Below are positions 1 through 8,318 of a stretch of DNA of 64,000 nt, one piece after another (positions within the stretch are counted from its first letter, which is position 1; every line of letters begins with the position of its first letter). The DNA comes from Candidatus Gastranaerophilales bacterium (GTDB lineage Bacteria; Cyanobacteriota; Vampirovibrionia; Gastranaerophilales; Gastranaerophilaceae), in assembly GCA_900770525.1 (NCBI GenBank), contig CAAHDT010000001.1:62001-126000 (forward strand). The letters run 5' to 3'. The notes under the pieces were generated by a model. That model was not told where the DNA came from, did no database searches, and saw only the letters and a program-made list of their open reading frames with translations. Made by a program: the position numbers and the translations under genes.

Positions 1-40
1 ATTTAAAATCGAGCCGTTTTAACGGCGTAGATTTTATCTT

Positions 41-150
41 ATTCAGGATCTTGCCTACGTCAAACAGTTACGACACTCAAAGAACAATCCGACCACGATA
101 AAATTCACCAGTGGCTAGATTCCGAAACAAGTTCGGAATGACTATATAAC
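41..150. repeat. dispersed intergenic repeat, copy A
   Basis: This stretch shares a long block with 14443-14550: both open with ATTCAGGATCT, pass through GTTACGACA and CAATCCGACCAC, and close with CAGTGGCT, then a TTCCGAA/TTCGGAA hairpin and GGAATGAC. The two copies lie about 14 kb apart, both between genes. The similarity is seen directly; a family of more copies in the genome is inferred. No ORF crosses it. Confidence 0.75.
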
Positions 151-191
151 TTTTTACTGCTCTTTGAGCAGTCTGCGCTGCGTTATTATAA

Positions 192-3008
192 TTAACTGTT
201 TTTTAAATTTTCCAAATACTCTTTATTATAATCTAAAGTATCTGACGTTGCGACAATTGAATATATAGGTTTTCCTGCGAATATTTTCTGAGCAGCATTA
301 TATATATCATCTACGGTAATCTTATCTATCATATCCAAATACTGATTTTCTTTGGTAATTCCATAATAAGAACTTAAACCTTGTGACAACACTGCATTTT
401 TGCCGTTTACTGATTCACAGGCTGATAAAATACTATTTTTTAATGATAATTTTGCACTATCCAACTCTTCCAGAGAAATTTTTTCATTTTTCAGTTTGTT
501 TACATGCAAATTAAAACCATCTATAGATTTTTGTAAGTTATCATAACTTTTTTCACCGGTTTCCTTGTTATCTGTCGTAGTACCAATAATAAGACTGATT
601 GCTGCAGTTGTACCATCGTTTTCTAACTGTGATCTCACTGAATAAGCCAACTTCTGTTTTTCTCGCAAATCATCAAATAGCCTTGATGTTGGTCCTCCGC
701 CAAGAATTGTATTTAACAGTTCAATGGTCACTTGATCCTTCATGTTACCAACATCTTTAAATTTATATGCCGCTACAATTTTTGCCTGACTCTTATTGGC
801 AACATCCTCTAACACTTTTGTTTGCTCTTGAGGTACAAAATTATCAAAACGAGTGTAACTAAAGCGCTTTACCGGTTTAAAGCCACTAATTTTTTGCAGA
901 ACTTCAGCCCCAACCCCATTTTCTAATGGAGCCGAAACCGTAAATGTCGCACCGGATTGAGTCATTATACGATTATAAAGGCTCTTTACATCATTTAGTG
1001 TCAATTTTTCCAAACCATCTAATACATCTTGTTTTTCAAAATATTTATCTTTAAATAATTGTGGGTTTAATTTATCCCAAGGTGTTTTTTCTGAGCGGTT
1101 TATACTATCGCGCAAATTCTTTTTAACTTTGTTGAATGTTGTTTCATCAAATCTTGGATTTTCAACAACTTCTTGTAATAAATCCAAAGCTTTATCTATA
1201 TTTTTAGAATCACACTTCACCCACGCACCAATTGCATCAGTTCCTGAAGCGGAAGAAAACAAAGTGTTAATCCCATATTTTTCTTCATATTCTGCCAAGT
1301 CTGAATTGTTTTTATACAGACTCCCCTCACTAAGCAAAGCATCTAACACCAAATATGTCGCCGGATTATCAACCTTTATCGAATTTGGCACATAAGTATT
1401 GAAATTAATTGAAACAGCAGGAATTTTTGAATTATTTAAAACAACTCTATAATTATTTGGCAAGTCATATTGTTTTACATTGCTTAAATCAATTGCTTGC
1501 TTTTCTATAGTACCTGTAAATGAAACGGCATTTGTTTTTTGATAATTTGAGTTTATTTTATTTGCATTCGCCTCTGCCGGATGCAACACCGTTATAGCTA
1601 CTTTTTGAGTATCAAAGTACTTTTTAGCGGTATTTTGAATATCTTGAGGAGTTATTGAGTCAATTATTTTTTCGTAATCAACAACCGATTGCATATTATT
1701 TTCTAAAAGAGCTTCCCCAACTTGATTATTTATAGCAGACGAATACTCAAAAGACTCTGCAAAATCCATCTTTAATTTATTTTTTAGAACATCCAGCTCT
1801 TCTTGACTAACCGGCTGGGATTTATATTTTGCGATTTGAGAATATATAGTCTTTAAAAGTTTTTCGGAATTTTCTTCGCTAACGTCTGCAGTCAACATAA
1901 TAGCTCTGTTACCATCAGGTTTTGTTGAAACTTTTTCACTCGTAAGTCCAACGGCAGTATTTAGCGGGTCAAAAACACGATTAGCTTTACTAGAATTTAC
2001 CATTAATGTCCCAAGCGCATCCAAACAAATTCTATCTTTAGTATTATTGTTTTCCGGTCCGACAAACCCCATTGTTATAAATGTGGAATGCGCCTTATTA
2101 GAAATAATATCTTCTCTTTTAGGGCTTGTTACAGGCGAAAACGCCTCATAATGCCTATACTGAGGTGGAACTTTATTAGATGTAAAATATTTCGCAATCA
2201 ACTTAATTGTTTCCTCGGGCTCAACTTCTCCAGAAACAACTGTCACCATATTGGCAGGATAATAATTTTTATCAAAATATTTAACAACATCATCTCTTGT
2301 TAAATTCGATATATTAGAAGTTGCTCCAGCAATAACGTCTTTTGAAGTCGTTTTTATATTAAATAAATTCTTCAAAGTATTGTTATATGCAATGTTTTCA
2401 GGATTTGAAGTAATCATGTTAATTTCAGAATTAACAATCCCCTTTTCCTTTTCCAACATATTAATCGCAAATCTCGGACTTTCAATCATAGAAGCATGGA
2501 TTCGAATTTTTTTCTCTAAATCACCATCGTTTAAAAGATGAGAAGATATATAATAATTTGTCTCCGCCATGCCGGTACTTGCATTTGTTTCAGCGCCCAT
2601 TTTGTCAGTTGTTTTAAAGAACTCACCAGCTTCTAAACCCTCCGAACCATTAAACAAATTATGCTCAATATAGTGGCTTATTCCACGAATATCATCCGTT
2701 TCATTCATTGAACCGGTATTTACATAAGTTTTTAAAACAGTTTCGCCTTCTTTTGGAATAACAACAACTTTCTGTCCATTAGCTAACTTGTAGAATGTTG
2801 CTTTCAAACCGTACGGCAAATTAACCTCACCATTTTTCGTATAAGTCATTGGCGCCTTAACCATTGAATAGTTAACCGCCGGCAACTCATTAACTTCCGC
2901 TTTTTCCTTCGCTACCTGTTTGGGTTCTAAATTTACTGGAGCTGCATTTTTTTGCGTAACACCACGAAAGTATATATTTAAACTTTTTCCTACTTTATCA
3001 ATAGCCAT
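192..3008 (-). CDS. M16 family zinc metallopeptidase (insulinase/pitrilysin-like)
   Basis: A 938-residue protein with the inverted zinc motif HxxEH of M16 peptidases at H112-Y-I-E115-H116 and a downstream VNSE glutamate near residue 195 as likely third ligand. The length fits two fused M16 halves: an active N-terminal pair of domains and a C-terminal pair that has lost the motif but keeps the GGGPTSRLFDDLREK-type segment near residue 770. There is no signal peptide. The first 20 residues contain an aromatic-R-G stretch (IYFRG) like other proteins in this window. The start has an AGG Shine-Dalgarno six bases upstream. It stands alone, convergent with whatever lies left of the window. Family call is firm; the substrate is unknown, with peptide or signal-peptide turnover the usual roles. 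Confidence 0.93.
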   Translation of the reverse strand: MAIDKVGKSLNIYFRGVTQKNAAPVNLEPKQVAKEKAEVNELPAVNYSMVKAPMTYTKNGEVNLPYGLKATFYKLANGQKVVVIPKEGETVLKTYVNTGSMNETDDIRGISHYIEHNLFNGSEGLEAGEFFKTTDKMGAETNASTGMAETNYYISSHLLNDGDLEKKIRIHASMIESPRFAINMLEKEKGIVNSEINMITSNPENIAYNNTLKNLFNIKTTSKDVIAGATSNISNLTRDDVVKYFDKNYYPANMVTVVSGEVEPEETIKLIAKYFTSNKVPPQYRHYEAFSPVTSPKREDIISNKAHSTFITMGFVGPENNNTKDRICLDALGTLMVNSSKANRVFDPLNTAVGLTSEKVSTKPDGNRAIMLTADVSEENSEKLLKTIYSQIAKYKSQPVSQEELDVLKNKLKMDFAESFEYSSAINNQVGEALLENNMQSVVDYEKIIDSITPQDIQNTAKKYFDTQKVAITVLHPAEANANKINSNYQKTNAVSFTGTIEKQAIDLSNVKQYDLPNNYRVVLNNSKIPAVSINFNTYVPNSIKVDNPATYLVLDALLSEGSLYKNNSDLAEYEEKYGINTLFSSASGTDAIGAWVKCDSKNIDKALDLLQEVVENPRFDETTFNKVKKNLRDSINRSEKTPWDKLNPQLFKDKYFEKQDVLDGLEKLTLNDVKSLYNRIMTQSGATFTVSAPLENGVGAEVLQKISGFKPVKRFSYTRFDNFVPQEQTKVLEDVANKSQAKIVAAYKFKDVGNMKDQVTIELLNTILGGGPTSRLFDDLREKQKLAYSVRSQLENDGTTAAISLIIGTTTDNKETGEKSYDNLQKSIDGFNLHVNKLKNEKISLEELDSAKLSLKNSILSACESVNGKNAVLSQGLSSYYGITKENQYLDMIDKITVDDIYNAAQKIFAGKPIYSIVATSDTLDYNKEYLENLKNS

Positions 3009-3154
3009 ATTTTTCCTACTTATATATTAAAACATCTTAATCATAAAAATTGCCTCAACATATGTTACAAATTATTAAGATTATTTTTATAAAAAAAGCA
3101 ATTTTTAAAACAAAAAATACTTTATAGATATATAAGGAAATGAGGACGATAGAT

Positions 3155-3358
3155 ATGAAAGAACAAGAATTAAATACGATGATGTCAGTAGTGTCAGACC
3201 CAATCTGCAATGTTTATAAAATTAGAAACAGAAAAGATTTGGAAGAAATTCAGAGAATTATAAGAATCTTCAACATCTCTGAAGAACAACATAACAAGCA
3301 CGCAATGCTTTCTATCAAAAACTTGGCAACATTCAGATTAGTTCTAAGCAACAACTAG
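3155..3358 (+). CDS. small hypothetical protein, 67 residues
   Basis: I do not recognise this protein. It is predicted mostly helical and charged, with no signal peptide or membrane segment. An upstream in-frame ATG at 3140 exists, but the GAGG at 3142-3145 sits at proper distance only from the ATG at 3155, so that start is preferred. It is followed by a strong hairpin (3397-3426) with a T-rich tail, which supports it as a real single-gene transcription unit. Its upstream region is AT-rich and divergent from the M16 peptidase gene. Confidence 0.6.
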   Translation: MKEQELNTMMSVVSDPICNVYKIRNRKDLEEIQRIIRIFNISEEQHNKHAMLSIKNLATFRLVLSNN

Positions 3359-3396
3359 TACGACAGCTCATTTCAATGTAAAAAGGTATTTTATAA

Positions 3397-3440
3397 AAAC
3401 GGCTTTGAAATATTTCAAAGCCGTTTGTGTTTTTATTTTT
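3397..3440 (+). terminator. rho-independent terminator after the 67-residue gene
   Basis: A perfect 14-bp inverted repeat at 3397-3410 and 3413-3426 encloses a two-base centre and is followed by a T-rich run to 3440. Confidence 0.85.
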
Positions 3441-3452
3441 CCGTGATGTTTA

Positions 3453-3484
3453 AAGGCGGCGCAAGTATATGTTTGCGCCGCCTT
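3453..3484 (-). terminator. GC-rich hairpin, likely terminator of the BI-1 gene
   Basis: A perfect 12-bp GC-rich stem (3453-3464 with 3473-3484) lies 24 bases beyond the stop of the minus-strand BI-1 gene. Its T tail on that strand is short, so termination is probable but not certain. Confidence 0.6.
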
Positions 3485-3507
3485 ATTAAAAAATTTCAAA
3501 GGAAATT

Positions 3508-4242
3508 TTAACTTCTATCATTTAATTTAGCTAACAATTGCAAGATTTCAACATAAACCCAAACAATAGAGGTCATTAAACCTGTTGCCCCAATCCATTC
3601 ATAATATTTTGGAGCCAAACGATTTTCTCCCTGTTTTATAAAATCAAAATCCATAATAAAACCCAAAGAAGCAATACCGATTACAATCAAGCTAAAACCT
3701 ATACCGATAGGGCTTGAAGTAAAAATTTGCGGAATACTTCTACCAAACATACTTGCTACAAATTGGATAACATAAATAATTACAACAGACATAAGAGCTG
3801 TCATATAAAAAGCTTTAAAACGTTCTCCGCATTTTATTATCTCTAGCTTGAACAATGCAAGCATGACAAACATAACAGAAAAAGTAGCAATAACTGCTTG
3901 CAAAACAATCCCAGGATAAACCTTTTGAAACATTACAGATACCATTCCTAAGAATAATCCTTCACCAATAGAATAAATTGTTGCTAAAATTCCAGACGCC
4001 TTTCCTCTCACGAAGTTCATAATGATAACTGCAACCAATGCAGCGATTGCACCAATTGTTCCAAAAATATTAACCTTATCAACAAAACCTTGCAAAGCCA
4101 ATGTCCACGTATATGCTGCGGATACTACCAACATCACCAACATAAAGAATGATTTTTGGATAGTACCGTTAACACTCATAACATCACTCTCCATAATCGG
4201 AATATCTGATGCAAAGTTGTCATTTAAAATCGGATTTGCCAT
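3508..4242 (-). CDS. Bax inhibitor-1/YccA family membrane protein
   Basis: A 244-residue polytopic protein with about seven hydrophobic segments after a roughly 25-residue soluble N-terminus, the BI-1/YccA layout. The C-terminal part has an FIMDFDFI segment with acidic residues in the last helices, as expected for the pH-sensitive di-aspartyl calcium leak described for bacterial BI-1 relatives. That function is family knowledge, not seen here. The start is supported by AAAGGCGG upstream. It is transcribed divergently from the ABC exporter across a perfect palindrome carrying a TATAAT on each strand. Confidence 0.9.
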   Translation of the reverse strand: MANPILNDNFASDIPIMESDVMSVNGTIQKSFFMLVMLVVSAAYTWTLALQGFVDKVNIFGTIGAIAALVAVIIMNFVRGKASGILATIYSIGEGLFLGMVSVMFQKVYPGIVLQAVIATFSVMFVMLALFKLEIIKCGERFKAFYMTALMSVVIIYVIQFVASMFGRSIPQIFTSSPIGIGFSLIVIGIASLGFIMDFDFIKQGENRLAPKYYEWIGATGLMTSIVWVYVEILQLLAKLNDRS

Positions 4243-4274
4243 AACTAAACCGCCTTTCTTTAAATAAACCTTTC

Positions 4275-4300
4275 ATGCTATAATAAATTTATTATAGCAT
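4275..4300. promoter_or_regulatory. 26-bp perfect palindrome with back-to-back -10 boxes
   Basis: Positions 4275-4287 are the exact reverse complement of 4288-4300. Each arm contains TATAAT (plus strand 4279-4284; minus strand 4296-4291), placed between the divergent BI-1 and ABC exporter genes. Reading it as a divergent promoter, operator, or both is inference. Confidence 0.6.
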
Positions 4301-4335
4301 AATACAAAGATTTAAACTATTATCGGGGAATACAT

Positions 4336-6135
4336 ATGTATATAGAAAATCTAAAAAAATTCCTAAAATATTTTGGAAAAGGCAGAAAATGGAAACTTTT
4401 CTCATTTTTACTTCTATCAATTATTGCAGGTTCACTGGAATTTGTCGGAATTTCCCTCATCTACCCTTTTGTCATGATGATTATAACTCCGGGAAAATTA
4501 GATTTATGCCACAAAATTCCTATATTTAATAATATGTCGCCAATGAGTATTGCACTAATACTTGGGGCTTGCGCCTTCATTATTTTCATTCTTAAAAACT
4601 TATACATGATATTATTTATGCGAATTCAATGGAACTTTCTGGAAAATTGGTCACAATCAATAAATAATCAATTTATGAAATATTACCTAAATGCTCCATA
4701 TATAAAAATCCTAAAAACAGCTCCAGCTGAAAAAATTTATGTATTAACCAAATTATCTACATTAGTTACAAACACATTTTTGATGAGAGCATTAGCATTG
4801 ATTACAAACTTGTTCATTGTTTCGTTAATTCTTGGGTTAATTTTCTGGAAATTCCCAGTTGCCGGAACTTTTTCACTAATATTTATTTTATCATGTGTCC
4901 TTATTCAAAATCTAATTTTTAAAGCTCAAACCCAAAAACTTGCCCAAAAACTTCAAGCTGAAACAAAAAAAATTACAAACTACAACATTATAACAGTGGA
5001 CAACATTAAAGATATCAAAATATTTGGTTGTGAATCCAGTTTTTACCAAGCATATATAGAATGCGGGAAAAAATACAGTTTACTAAACGCACTACAATAC
5101 TATCACGTAAGTATTCCACCATATATGATTGAAACACTCATAGTCCTAACATTACTAATACTGGGCACTATTATAGTTGTCCAAAACTATAATCAAAGCT
5201 CAGCGCTTATCGCATCTTTTGCAATGATAGTTGCATCAATATTCAGACTCGCACCTGCTCTAAACCGAATACAAACAGCTATCATTAACCTCCCTACCGG
5301 ACTTAGTTTTGTAAAAGAGTTAAACGATTTTTACGAAAAATGGGAATTGAATGACTCTCAAAAACAAATTCCATGCCAAACTGATTGCGCACTTGAATTT
5401 AAAGATAAAATATCGCTAAAAGACATCTGTTTTTCATACGATAATGAAAAGATGATTTTAAAGAATATTTCTTTAGATATTAATAAAAATGATTTTATAG
5501 GAATCATAGGGCTTTCCGGTGCAGGCAAAAGCACTTTAGCTGATATAATAACCGGACTCCTTCCACCAGCAAGTGGAGAAATAACCATTGATAAAATAAA
5601 ACTAACAGATGCTAATGGTCCTAGTTTCAGAAAAAATATCGGCTATGTTCCACAAGAACTCAATGTACTCGATAAAAGTTTCAGGGAAAATATAGCATGG
5701 GGGAAAAATGAAGATGATATTGATGATAACAGAGTAGAAGAACTTTTAAAAGAAGTACAATTATGGGATGTTGTACAAAGTTACAAGGATGGAATTTATT
5801 CAATACCATTTATTGGAGAAAACGGACTTTCTCGCGGGCAAAAACAAAGATTAGCAATTGCACGTGCTTTGTACAGAAATCCTGACATATTGATATTTGA
5901 TGAAGCTACATCAGCTTTGGACGTTAAAGTTGAAAAAGAAATTACAGACATGCTCTTAAATATCGGAAGAAACAAAACAATAATAACAATTGCCCATAGA
6001 TTATCAACACTTAAGGCATGTAACAAACTAATTTATTTGAAAAATGGAACAATTGTAGACATTGGAACATTTGAAGAACTCTCAGCGAAACACCCTGATT
6101 TTGCAGAATTGGTAAGGCTTTCCAGTATTCAATAA
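4336..6135 (+). CDS. ABC exporter, fused membrane and ATPase domains
   Basis: A 599-residue half-transporter: an N-terminal membrane domain with about six hydrophobic segments (residues 1-325) and a C-terminal nucleotide-binding domain. The ATPase carries Walker A GLSGAGKST near residue 392, signature LSRGQKQR near 498, Walker B ILIFDEATSALD near 518 and the switch histidine IAHR near 551. It resembles MsbA/PglK-type exporters of lipids, lipid-linked sugars or peptides and would act as a homodimer in the inner membrane; the substrate cannot be read. The start has a GGGGA box about six bases upstream. No partner genes are adjacent and it is followed by the tRNA-Asn promoter. Confidence 0.92.
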   Translation: MYIENLKKFLKYFGKGRKWKLFSFLLLSIIAGSLEFVGISLIYPFVMMIITPGKLDLCHKIPIFNNMSPMSIALILGACAFIIFILKNLYMILFMRIQWNFLENWSQSINNQFMKYYLNAPYIKILKTAPAEKIYVLTKLSTLVTNTFLMRALALITNLFIVSLILGLIFWKFPVAGTFSLIFILSCVLIQNLIFKAQTQKLAQKLQAETKKITNYNIITVDNIKDIKIFGCESSFYQAYIECGKKYSLLNALQYYHVSIPPYMIETLIVLTLLILGTIIVVQNYNQSSALIASFAMIVASIFRLAPALNRIQTAIINLPTGLSFVKELNDFYEKWELNDSQKQIPCQTDCALEFKDKISLKDICFSYDNEKMILKNISLDINKNDFIGIIGLSGAGKSTLADIITGLLPPASGEITIDKIKLTDANGPSFRKNIGYVPQELNVLDKSFRENIAWGKNEDDIDDNRVEELLKEVQLWDVVQSYKDGIYSIPFIGENGLSRGQKQRLAIARALYRNPDILIFDEATSALDVKVEKEITDMLLNIGRNKTIITIAHRLSTLKACNKLIYLKNGTIVDIGTFEELSAKHPDFAELVRLSSIQ

Positions 6136-6177
6136 ATATTATTTAAAAAAAAATTCTAAAAAAAAGCGAAAAAAGAC

Positions 6178-6206
6178 TTTACAATAAAAATTTTTTATTT
6201 TATAAT
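6178..6206 (+). promoter_or_regulatory. sigma-70 promoter of tRNA-Asn
   Basis: TTTACA (6178-6183), a 17-base spacer, and TATAAT (6201-6206). The predicted start near 6213 leaves a 60-base leader, with a small GGAA/TTCC hairpin, before the tRNA. Confidence 0.8.
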
Positions 6207-6274
6207 AAGTACATACCTGAGGGACGGAGATAAGGAAGAGTTCCGAAGCGTATAAAAGACCATATAAGAGATAA

Positions 6275-6346
6275 TCCTCAGTAGCTCAATGGCGGAGCAA
6301 CCGGCTGTTAACCGGTAGGTTGTTGGTTCGAGTCCAACCTGGGGAG
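6275..6346 (+). tRNA. tRNA-Asn(GUU)
   Basis: A full cloverleaf: 7-bp acceptor (TCCTCAG with CTGGGGA), D arm with AGCTCAATGGCGGAGC, anticodon loop CTGTTAA between ACCGG and CCGGT giving GUU, and a T arm with GGTTCGAGTCC. The discriminator is G. CCA is not encoded; the gene runs directly into a T run. Confidence 0.97.
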
Positions 6347-6347
6347 T

Positions 6348-6395
6348 TTTTTCGTATATAAATACAGGGTTTACTTTGTATTTATATACGAAAAA
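6348..6395 (+). terminator. 19-bp hairpin directly after tRNA-Asn
   Basis: 6348-6366 and 6377-6395 are perfect inverted repeats around a 10-base loop. The position suggests termination or processing of the tRNA transcript, but the stem is AT-rich and the T run lies before it and as TTTTT after it, so it could also mark an element boundary. Confidence 0.55.
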
Positions 6396-6570
6396 TTTTT
6401 AGGTTAGGGCGAGAACCAACCTTGGTGAGAGTCCAGCGGATTTGCGGACGGATGATACGAACAAAGTAAGTTAATCCGGATAGCGAACAGATTGAGCAGA
6501 CTATACTGTAGGTATAATTGCGAAACTCTGTGAGCGTGGAGCAAATCCAAGACAACCTGGGGAGTTTTTT
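6396..6570 (+). ncRNA. candidate structured RNA downstream of tRNA-Asn
   Basis: No ORF explains this stretch, yet it pairs well with itself by eye. AGGTT 6401-6405 pairs with AACCT 6554-6558 and can be extended outward by G-U pairs. GGATTTGC 6438-6445 pairs with GCAAATCC 6541-6548, CGGAT 6449-6453 with ATCCG 6474-6478, CAGA 6489-6492 with TCTG 6527-6530, and TATAC 6502-6506 with GTATA 6512-6516. It ends in TTTTTT after an exact copy of the tRNA-Asn 3' end (CAACCTGGGGAGTTTTTT). A GGTGAGAGTCC piece at 6424-6434 resembles a T arm. I cannot match it to a known RNA family. It may be a small RNA, or a decayed tRNA-linked insertion. Confidence 0.4.
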
Positions 6571-6579
6571 CTATTATTA

Positions 6580-6608
6580 GGGCAGAAATTAGTTTCAAGC
6601 CCTTTTTT
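6580..6608 (+). terminator. rho-independent terminator
   Basis: GGGC 6580-6583 pairs with GCCC 6599-6602, with an inner GAAA/TTTC pairing, followed by six T. It closes the tRNA-Asn/structured-element region. Confidence 0.75.
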
Positions 6609-6872
6609 AATGCCTGTTTCAGAAGTTCGATTGTTGGTCAAATTTTGCAAAAATGAGCCTATATCATCATTTCCCTCCACTTTTGCAAGCCAAATTACAC
6701 TGATTTTTCACTATTATTTGAGGACTTGACCTGTGTTTTGGTTATTATTCGTTATAAATCTTAATAGTTTTTACAGATAATAACAAAAAAATTTTTGTTA
6801 GGTTATTATATAAACATTTAAAAGTTCCATTGCGTTTTTGCCACAATGCATTCACAATACATTAGGAGTCAT

Positions 6873-8318
6873 ATGATATCACCTAACTATCAGATTTCTT
6901 TTGAATCCAAACTTACAAATAAATTTTCGCCAGAAGTTCTGCATCCAAATAACACTAGAATGCCTATTCCTCAAGAAACAAACGCCTCTGACATTGATAA
7001 TGGGGAAATTTATTCTAATAAATCTACCCCCATTACTAAACTCCTCGGGTTCTTTGGAATGCTCCTTGGAAGTCTTGCAACTTTTACTGGAATAAAAAAA
7101 CTAATTAGTAGACCTACTGCAGCAAATAAAAAGTTAACAGAACTTCTTGAGAGCCGTTTAACAAATGTAAATTCTTTAATAAAAAACATGAGAGAATTTT
7201 GCGAATATACGTATGAAAATTTTTCAAAAGAAATAACAATAATAAAACCTACCGTTAATCTCAAACCAGATATCTCAAAGTATCAAACCGAACTTGCTAC
7301 TACCGAAAATGTTAATAGCGTTTTTGCTGTTGAAAACAAATATTTGGACGCACTACATAGCTGGCTTGAAACAGAACTTAAGGAAAATAATTCCACAGAA
7401 ACAATATCAATAGTGCAAGAGCTTCAAACTCAACTTAGTACCAAAATTTCTAAATATAAACAAGTTTTATTAAAAAATATACAACTGCAAGAAAACATAG
7501 ACAATATTCCTAAAAAGCTAACAAAAGGGAGCCAAGCAAAAAAAATAATTGAAAATTTTCAAGAAATATTAAATGAAAGAAAAGAGCTACTAAATGAAGC
7601 TCAAAATCATACAGATACACTAATTGGCATTAATGTCCAAGCATTTAAAGCTGATAGACAAAAAATTTCTGGACAGTTGATGGCCGATGAAAAACTCTTA
7701 AGCCAAAACTTTCTTAATGAAGTTCAAAAAAAATTAACAGAAATTTCAATATCCTCAAATACCACTAAAAACTCTTCTGATACTAAAGCTTTACAACCCA
7801 TAAGTTTATCAGCCTCAATACCACCTAACCCTATTTTAGAGTTCATCCTGAAAAAGGATAAAACGCCTCAAGACAATATTGAATTCATTAGCAACATGTC
7901 TGAAACAATGAATTTAAAAGATATAAAAATTCTTGCAGAACGTTTATATTTACGATCCAAAGCAGGCATGCAACAATTTACGACACTTGCTAATAATGCA
8001 AATGAATTGTATCAACAATGTAACGAATTGCTTTTAAAAATGTTTGAGGACTCAGGTAAAAATATCAATTTGGGCAATATTAACATAAATGAAATTGAAA
8101 CTGCCTCTTTGCGTTTCAGCCGGGCTTTCGGATATAAATCTATCAGGGAAATGATTACAGATTTACTTATCAAATATAATCACAGACCGGAAATTTCAGA
8201 AAGTAAACTAGCTGAAATTTATAAAAGGTTCAATGAGAAATTCATAGAGAATTCAACTTCTGATACTATAAAAATTAAACTTGGTGACAATTTATTTAAT
8301 TGGAGTACTTTAGAATGA
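6873..8318 (+). CDS. hypothetical coiled-coil protein with one membrane hairpin; first gene of a four-gene operon
   Basis: I do not recognise this 481-residue protein. A hydrophobic stretch near residues 55-80 (LLGFFGMLLGSLATFTG) could span or insert in a membrane. The rest is long, charged and helix-rich with coiled-coil-like periodicity (residues 95-270), then an Asn/Ser-rich linker and a second helical part. The N-terminus contains ISFE at residues 8-11, similar to the short F-containing motif of neighbours. The start at 6873 is chosen because AGGAG lies five bases upstream; an upstream ATG at 6846 has none. Its stop overlaps the next start as ATGA, indicating translational coupling. Confidence 0.8.
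   Translation: MISPNYQISFESKLTNKFSPEVLHPNNTRMPIPQETNASDIDNGEIYSNKSTPITKLLGFFGMLLGSLATFTGIKKLISRPTAANKKLTELLESRLTNVNSLIKNMREFCEYTYENFSKEITIIKPTVNLKPDISKYQTELATTENVNSVFAVENKYLDALHSWLETELKENNSTETISIVQELQTQLSTKISKYKQVLLKNIQLQENIDNIPKKLTKGSQAKKIIENFQEILNERKELLNEAQNHTDTLIGINVQAFKADRQKISGQLMADEKLLSQNFLNEVQKKLTEISISSNTTKNSSDTKALQPISLSASIPPNPILEFILKKDKTPQDNIEFISNMSETMNLKDIKILAERLYLRSKAGMQQFTTLANNANELYQQCNELLLKMFEDSGKNINLGNININEIETASLRFSRAFGYKSIREMITDLLIKYNHRPEISESKLAEIYKRFNEKFIENSTSDTIKIKLGDNLFNWSTLE

Noticed and set aside
2088..2303. Plus-strand ORF inside the M16 gene
   Set aside because: Out-of-frame shadow with no ribosome site or motif.
6275..6608. Integrated mobile element at tRNA-Asn
   Set aside because: The duplicated tRNA end is real, but only about 220 bases lie between the copies and no integrase is near; kept only as a finding.
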